From NCBI GenBank assembly GCA_003451645.1, contig DMER01000222.1, forward strand, positions 1-7,492: a stretch of 7,492 bases of DNA, given 5' to 3'. The DNA is from Alphaproteobacteria bacterium. GTDB lineage: Bacteria > Pseudomonadota > Alphaproteobacteria > Micropepsales > Micropepsaceae. The notes beneath the pieces are model-generated. The model saw only the letters and a list, made by a program, of their open reading frames with translations. It searched no databases and had not been told where the DNA came from. Below, piece after piece: positions 5,996 through 7,492 of this stretch. Position 1 is the stretch's first letter, and every line of letters begins with the position of its first letter. The position numbers were made by a program, and so were the translations under genes.

Positions 5996-7048
5996 TTAGA
6001 CCCGGACGGTTTGCGCGGTCGCGCTCCACGTCAGGAGCTCCTGTGCGATGCGGTTCAATGGCAATTCACGTTCTACGGCGCCAATGAGTTTCGCTTGCTT
6101 TGGCATGCCATAAATCAAGCAGGTCGCCTCGTCCTGGCCAATGGTCATGGAGCCAGCGCGACGCATTTCGAGCAAACCTTGCGCGCCATCCTGCCCCATT
6201 CCTGTCAAGATCACGCCGGCGGCATTTGCGCCTGCCGCCTGTGCGACCGAGCGGAACAGAACATCCACGGATGGTCTGTGTCCGGATACCCGGTCGCCGT
6301 CGTGAACGGAGCATCGGTAGTGGGCGCCAGAACGTATAAGAGACAAGTGCTGATTGCCGGTGGCAATGTACACATGCCCAGGGATCACGCGCTCGCCATC
6401 CTTGGCTTCTGTCACCGTCATTGCCGACAGCTCGTTCAGGCGTCGTGCAAAGGAAGAGGTGAAGCCGGCGGGCATGTGGAGCGTGACAACCAAGGCAGGA
6501 CCGTTGGCGGGCAGTGCGGTGACCAACGTCTGCAACGCCTCGACTCCGCCCGTGGAGGCGCCTACCGCGACCAAACGGCTTTCGGATGACAGCCGATGAT
6601 CAAACACAAGTGGCTTTTGAGGCGCCGCCGCTTTGTCGCGTGCCTTTACCCGGGCTTTGGCGGCCGCCTTGACCTTGTGCAAGAGTTCGAAACGCAATTC
6701 TTCAAGACCTTGGCGCACGTCGACCAGCGGCTTGCCGACATAGTCGACGGCACCTAGTTCCATTGCACGCACAGCTGCATCTGCGCCCTTTTGTGTCAAC
6801 GATGACACGACGACCACCGGCATGGGCCGTAAGGTCATCACCTTTTCTAGAAAGCTCAAGCCGTCCATGCGCGGCATTTCAATATCGAGCGTCAGGACGT
6901 CGGGGTTTAGTTCCTTGATCTTTTCGCGCGCCACCAATGGGTCCGGCGCTGCGCCTACAACAGAAATCGACCCATCGCTTTCCAGCAATTCCGTCAGCAT
7001 CTGCCGGACGAGGGCTGAATCATCGACGACGAGGCAGCGAATAGCCAT
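5996..7048 (-). CDS. cheB: CheB chemoreceptor glutamate methylesterase (receiver plus esterase)
   Basis: CheB removes methyl groups from chemoreceptor glutamates, and often deamidates glutamines, when its receiver is phosphorylated by CheA. The 350-residue protein has a receiver domain (about 1-115) with Asp9-Asp10, phosphoacceptor Asp55 in LTLDIEMP and Lys106 in YVGKPL. After a linker (about 116-155) rich in Lys and Ala comes the methylesterase domain (about 158-345). The catalytic triad is visible: Ser165 in VGASTGG, His191 in TLHMPAGF and Asp287 in GMGQDG, close to E. coli Ser164, His190 and Asp286. Length is normal for the family. The ATG at 7048 has a good Shine-Dalgarno, GGAGG, 8 nt upstream on the minus strand. 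The start lies 18 nt after the cheD stop, so the two are almost certainly co-transcribed. The soluble receptor encoded convergently is a plausible substrate, though its methylation sites were not mapped. Confidence 0.97.
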   Translation of the reverse strand: MAIRCLVVDDSALVRQMLTELLESDGSISVVGAAPDPLVAREKIKELNPDVLTLDIEMPRMDGLSFLEKVMTLRPMPVVVVSSLTQKGADAAVRAMELGAVDYVGKPLVDVRQGLEELRFELLHKVKAAAKARVKARDKAAAPQKPLVFDHRLSSESRLVAVGASTGGVEALQTLVTALPANGPALVVTLHMPAGFTSSFARRLNELSAMTVTEAKDGERVIPGHVYIATGNQHLSLIRSGAHYRCSVHDGDRVSGHRPSVDVLFRSVAQAAGANAAGVILTGMGQDGAQGLLEMRRAGSMTIGQDEATCLIYGMPKQAKLIGAVERELPLNRIAQELLTWSATAQTVRV

Positions 7049-7066
7049 AGTGGATAGCCTCCAGGA

Positions 7067-7492
7067 TCAGAACAATTCGACGCTACCGCCGGGATCGGCC
7101 TTCTCAATGCGCTTGTAGTACGCGGTTTCCGCCTGGCCAACGACGGGCATCTCGGTACGGTGCAGACGCTTCAGCCACAATCGTCCGCGCACGGGCATAA
7201 AGTGGACGCGGCGCGCATGATCGCCCCGCAAGTCGGTCGCAAGCACGGCCAAGCCCTCCGCCCTTGCATAGGCTTCCGCAAAATCCGCGTTGCGCGTCCC
7301 CACATCGACGCAATTGTCGAGCACTTTGCCGCCGCCCATCAGCTTGACTTCCAAGCGCTCGCGCCGCCCGCCCCTTATTAGAATGTCATTGACGAGGCGC
7401 TCCATCGCATAATTGCCAAAGCGCAAAGATGCGCTGGCCCCGCCCCATTTTCCGTCATCGCTTTCAGGCAGCATGAAGTGGTTCATGCCGCC
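7067..7492 (-). CDS. cheD: CheD chemoreceptor glutamine deamidase, N-terminus outside the window
   Basis: CheD deamidates specific receptor glutamines and in several bacteria interacts with CheC or CheX-type phosphatases. The visible 141 residues contain the family motif GGMNHFMLP at the very edge, whose His corresponds to the catalytic His of Thermotoga CheD (His44). Further on, VGTRNADF and the ATDLRGDHARRVHFMPVRGRLWLKRL region are typical CheD. The catalytic Cys normally lies about 17 residues before that His and is therefore off the window. CheD proteins are usually 160-200 residues or more, and the frame is open to the last base. The Met encoded at 7486-7484 is thus probably internal, and the true start is past the right edge. 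The C-terminus ends GGSVELF. The stop is 18 nt before cheB. Further che genes are likely upstream, outside the window. Confidence 0.93.
   Translation of the reverse strand, partial: GGMNHFMLPESDDGKWGGASASLRFGNYAMERLVNDILIRGGRRERLEVKLMGGGKVLDNCVDVGTRNADFAEAYARAEGLAVLATDLRGDHARRVHFMPVRGRLWLKRLHRTEMPVVGQAETAYYKRIEKADPGGSVELF

Noticed and set aside
6011..6599. A 192-codon plus-strand frame opposite cheB
   Set aside because: cheB is unambiguous on the other strand, with the full catalytic triad; this frame is its shadow.

Overview
The window looks like an alphaproteobacterial chromosome segment. It is GC-rich by eye, its chemotaxis genes are of the alphaproteobacterial type, and GANTC (the CcrM methylation site) is sparse except for one cluster. 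The genus cannot be named from the sequence. Nine protein genes fill almost all of it. I found no rRNA, tRNA, CRISPR array, insertion sequence or integrase.

Layout. From 1 to 1257 (+) is the 3' part of a fused aminoglycoside-phosphotransferase-like and P-loop kinase-like gene that runs off the left edge. From 1357 to 4668 (+) is a signalling cluster: a histidine phosphotransfer (Hpt) protein, a short BLUF blue-light sensor, a STAS anti-anti-sigma-type protein, a GHKL serine-kinase-type ATPase, and a response regulator fused to a PP2C/SpoIIE phosphatase. The last three are tightly coupled, with a 4-nt gap and then a 4-nt ATGA overlap. After a 151-nt gap rich in GANTC sites comes a soluble methyl-accepting chemotaxis protein (4820-5992, +). 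It converges, with only 3 nt between stop codons, on cheB (5996-7048, -). cheB is preceded by cheD (7067 to the right edge, -, N-terminus missing).

How the parts may work together (inference). Hpt, receiver-PP2C, STAS and GHKL kinase form a complete partner-switching relay: Hpt can pass phosphate to the receiver, the PP2C domain dephosphorylates STAS, and the kinase rephosphorylates it. The set resembles the HptB-HsbR-HsbA pathway of Pseudomonas aeruginosa, but here the kinase is a separate protein. The BLUF gene inside the cluster suggests light input. The neighbouring chemoreceptor, CheB methylesterase and CheD deamidase suggest that chemosensory or motility behaviour is the output or a partner. 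No sigma factor, FlgM or diguanylate cyclase lies in the window, so the target of the switch is not visible.

The points most worth a second look are: the BLUF sensor within an Hpt/partner-switch/chemotaxis locus; a CheZ-like FQDxxxQ motif near the C-terminus of the chemoreceptor; an identical GSVELF tail on the chemoreceptor and CheD, encoded by mostly different codons; and the GANTC / AGTGAYTC cluster upstream of the chemoreceptor gene.
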